Assembly: GCA_910575405.1 (NCBI GenBank)
Contig: CAJTER010000002.1
Span: forward strand, 124,001-188,000
Direction of reading: 5' to 3'
DNA from: Clostridia bacterium
GTDB lineage: Bacteria; Bacillota; Clostridia; Peptostreptococcales; Anaerovoracaceae
DNA: 64,000 nucleotides
The notes beneath the pieces are model-generated. The model saw only the letters and a list, made by a program, of their open reading frames with translations. It was not told the DNA's origin and did no database searches. How positions within the stretch are numbered: the first letter of the stretch is position 1; the number at the start of each line of letters is the position of its first letter. Shown one piece after another: positions 61,947 through 64,000 of this stretch. A program made the translations under genes and the position numbers.

Positions 61947-61990
61947 GAAGCGGGACTGATTCATGGATTTTTCATGAACAGTCCCGCTTC
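61947..61990. terminator. Long hairpin between convergent genes
   Basis: GAAGCGGGACTG and CAGTCCCGCTTC form a perfect 12-bp stem, extended inward by TTCATG/CATGAA with one bulge. A second hairpin, TATAGTGA/TCACTATA, lies at 62009-62030 nearer the autolysin gene. T tracts are absent, so action by structure alone or by both hairpins is possible. Confidence 0.6.
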
Positions 61991-62033
61991 TGTGTGTGAA
62001 AGTGAATCTATAGTGAAGTTTTTCACTATAAGC

Positions 62034-63812
62034 TTATTTGGGCTGTGCACATGCTGCTGACGGCATTCCGCTGTACACAGGGATATGGAAGACAATCGGA
62101 TAATTGTCACTGGCTTCATATGCGTATTTCAAAATTTTTCCTTCGCCTTCTGCTCCGGAAGTGTTTGTCATGTATTGATGTGTGGCAGCTTCATTAAGAC
62201 CATTCATGACATTGAATTTTTTTGTATAATAGGTATACTGTTTGTTAGTCAAATACTGGCTGGAATAATAACTGGCTCCGCCGGATAGGGATTTTTCAAT
62301 GGTATTCCAAGGCCTGCCATAAGTAGTTGCTCCAGTTCCCGCGCCTTTCGCCCACCAGAGTCCCCTCTGGATGGCGTTCATGGTGCTGGTCGTATAAGCC
62401 CCGATATTAAAGTGATTATAATATCCCTTATATCCCGAGTAAGTTCCGGAAATCAGACCGCTGCCGCCTTTCCATCCCTGTTCCATGATGACCATGGCTG
62501 TAATGACATTAGGGTTTACTTTAGAAGTCTTGCCCGCATTATACAAATAGGTAATATAGCTGGAAGTATTCATAAAGCAGCTGCTGCGCGATACCATACT
62601 CTTTATGGTATTTTTATTTTGTGACGCAGAATCAAAGGAATGATCCATAAACTGATAAATGGAAGCTTCGTTTAAAAAGTTCCTCGGATCCATATAATAG
62701 GCGATGATGCTTTCAGAGGCAGCATTCCACCTTCCGTCAAACTTGGTGTATGTACCGGTCTTGCTGTCATAGGCCCCGCTTGCCTTTGATTTCCAGGAAG
62801 CTGGCGAAGTGGGTTCTACCAGATTGATACCGATTTTCGTTTCTTTTTTAAGCACATCGGACCAGTTCAGACCGGTTTTCTGAGCCTTGAAAATCCACTT
62901 TGGGTGGGCCTTATGAAGGGCTCGCAGCTTACTCTTATAACTTTTGAGAAACCCTTCTTTTGTCATCCATTCCTCAAATTCCGCATCGCTTAAATTGGAT
63001 GAGGAGGAAGATGACGAAGACGACGAGGAAGAAGTGGCCAGGGTTACATAATCGGAGAGAATATAGCCCTTTTTAGAGGAAGTCCAGTTGAATTTGTACC
63101 AAATCTGGCCTGAAGAATTTTTTGTTTTGGTAAGAATTTTCAGGGTTTTCCCCTTTGCAACAGAACCAAGCTTGGAATAATTGGTGCCCGGGCCGCTGCG
63201 GACATTGAGAGGGCCGCTTTTTATGGTGCCGTTTTTGTTGATGGATGTTTCCGCAGAGACAGCCGTACTTTTTATGGTTACATATTTGGAAAGCACATAA
63301 CCAGTCTTTGAGCCGGATTTAATCCGATACCAGGCTGTCTTGTTTTTCGCAGCCCGTCTTCCCAGAACTGTTATCTGAGCCTTCTTTTGGACAGTACCTA
63401 CTTTTTTGTATTCCGTACCAGCATTGGCGCGGATAGTAACAGGCCCGTTTTTCATCACTCCCTTTTTGGACGGGGAGTAGGATTTCAGCGGCCCCAGAGC
63501 TGATTTGAGCTTTACATATTTAGCAAGGATGTAGCCTGCTTTTGATTTGTAGGAAATCTTATACCATTTCTGCCCGGACTTGTCCTTTTTTGTGGCTTTG
63601 ATGGTCACAGTCTTTCCTTTTGCAACGGTCCCCAGCTTTTTATAATTCGTTCCAGCATTGCTGCGGACATTGAGAGGCCCGTTTGTTATGGTGCCCTTTG
63701 TGGCTCCGTAAACATCGGCCATGCCGGCTGCCGGTAAAACAGCAAATACAGCTGTTACCAGGAATACAGTAGCTAAGAGGACTGTAATCCTGTTTTTTAA
63801 TTTTATTGACAT
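62034..63812 (-). CDS. Secreted SH3b-repeat N-acetylglucosaminidase (autolysin)
   Basis: A 592-residue exported protein. Signal peptide near residues 8-30 (VLLATVFLVTAVFAVLPAAG). Three SH3b domains follow (NGPLNVRSNAGTNYKKLGTV, NGPVTIRANAGTEYKKVGTV, SGPLNVRSGPGTNYSKLGSV), a Ser-rich linker, and a C-terminal glucosaminidase-like domain in which IMEQGWKGGS carries likely catalytic E444. The start is ATG 63810-63812 behind GGAG; a further upstream in-frame extension to 63887 overlaps the promoter and a repeat. It should hydrolyse peptidoglycan for cell separation or turnover. Confidence 0.93.
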   Translation of the reverse strand: MSIKLKNRITVLLATVFLVTAVFAVLPAAGMADVYGATKGTITNGPLNVRSNAGTNYKKLGTVAKGKTVTIKATKKDKSGQKWYKISYKSKAGYILAKYVKLKSALGPLKSYSPSKKGVMKNGPVTIRANAGTEYKKVGTVQKKAQITVLGRRAAKNKTAWYRIKSGSKTGYVLSKYVTIKSTAVSAETSINKNGTIKSGPLNVRSGPGTNYSKLGSVAKGKTLKILTKTKNSSGQIWYKFNWTSSKKGYILSDYVTLATSSSSSSSSSSSSNLSDAEFEEWMTKEGFLKSYKSKLRALHKAHPKWIFKAQKTGLNWSDVLKKETKIGINLVEPTSPASWKSKASGAYDSKTGTYTKFDGRWNAASESIIAYYMDPRNFLNEASIYQFMDHSFDSASQNKNTIKSMVSRSSCFMNTSSYITYLYNAGKTSKVNPNVITAMVIMEQGWKGGSGLISGTYSGYKGYYNHFNIGAYTTSTMNAIQRGLWWAKGAGTGATTYGRPWNTIEKSLSGGASYYSSQYLTNKQYTYYTKKFNVMNGLNEAATHQYMTNTSGAEGEGKILKYAYEASDNYPIVFHIPVYSGMPSAACAQPK

Positions 63813-63830
63813 ATCGTATGCTCCTAAATT

Positions 63831-63842
63831 ACTAGTGTACTG
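63831..63842. repeat. Solo MITE-type end in the autolysin leader
   Basis: ACTAGTGTACTGA shares TAGTGTACTG with the MITE end. It lies in the 5' leader of the autolysin gene, between its promoter and ribosome site. Confidence 0.45.
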
Positions 63843-63886
63843 ATTTTTGCAAATTTTGTTTTTGTTCGCGCTACTTCGCTCTTTCA

Positions 63887-63915
63887 AGTCTACTTTATTG
63901 CATGTTTTATGTCAA
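63887..63915 (-). promoter_or_regulatory. Promoter for the autolysin gene
   Basis: On the minus strand TTGACA (63910-63915) and TAGACT (63887-63892) are 17 bp apart, about 75 bp before the start codon. Confidence 0.6.
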
Positions 63916-64000
63916 CCTTACCGCTGTGAAGTCTTTGTGAAAGCCTGGTGAAGCAGTACGAAAAATATAGAGTTCATTAAGGCCATTGAGGCGGAGTGAA

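Overview
The window looks like chromosomal DNA from an anaerobic, gut-type member of the Clostridia. This rests on Gram-positive gene orders (nadD-yqeK-rsfS-leuS, rnj-ylbF, efp-mltG-trmR-trhP), a 1,422-residue acyl-CoA dehydratase activase-type protein, TTG starts behind strong Shine-Dalgarno sites, secreted Ig-like surface proteins and no respiratory genes. A placement near Anaerovoracaceae/Peptostreptococcales is inference only.

Accessory half (1 to about 38.6 kb). A cut-off APC permease and an unrecognised follower open the window. Next come an alkylation-repair pair (Ada/AlkA fusion plus Ogt), a PfkB sugar kinase, a CofE-like ligase, an HxlR regulator divergent from a flavin/ferredoxin protein, and a three-gene OpuC-like osmoprotectant importer. 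Then come an M26-type secreted metalloprotease, a GNAT enzyme, an alpha/beta hydrolase, a secreted PHP/CehA-type metallohydrolase, a MATE exporter, a YkgJ-like protein and the giant activase. This half ends with a lantibiotic-immunity-type ABC transporter facing its own two-component system, and an RND exporter with a coiled-coil insert. The region is full of gene wreckage that standard ORF calling would miss: Uma2, GPH symporter, ROK, MerR, macro domain, RloA/RloB, GNAT and CrcB fragments. It also carries a TA-flanked MITE-like element and several solo or shortened copies of its ends.

Housekeeping half (about 38.7 to 62 kb). tRNA-Leu(CAA) precedes yajC, a TIGR04086 membrane protein and a fused secDF. 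A dense, nearly gapless run follows: relA/spoT, dtd, an MBL hydrolase, hemZ, hisS, aspS, nadD, yqeK, rsfS, leuS, rnj, ylbF, a catalytic-domain-only M24 peptidase, efp, mltG, trmR, trhP and a CorC/HlyC-type protein. It combines protein export, stringent response, tRNA charging and modification, NAD synthesis, RNA decay and wall synthesis. A secreted SH3b/glucosaminidase autolysin runs in the opposite direction at the end.

I found no intact, clearly undescribed multi-gene system. The strongest leads are the decayed RloA/RloB defence cassette with a linked zinc-ribbon ORF, the mobile repeat family, the 11-bp-spaced repeats facing the two-component system, and three enzymes with unclear roles here (CofE-like ligase, activase giant, ferredoxin-tailed flavoprotein). 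All family assignments were made by reading sequence motifs; no database search was run.
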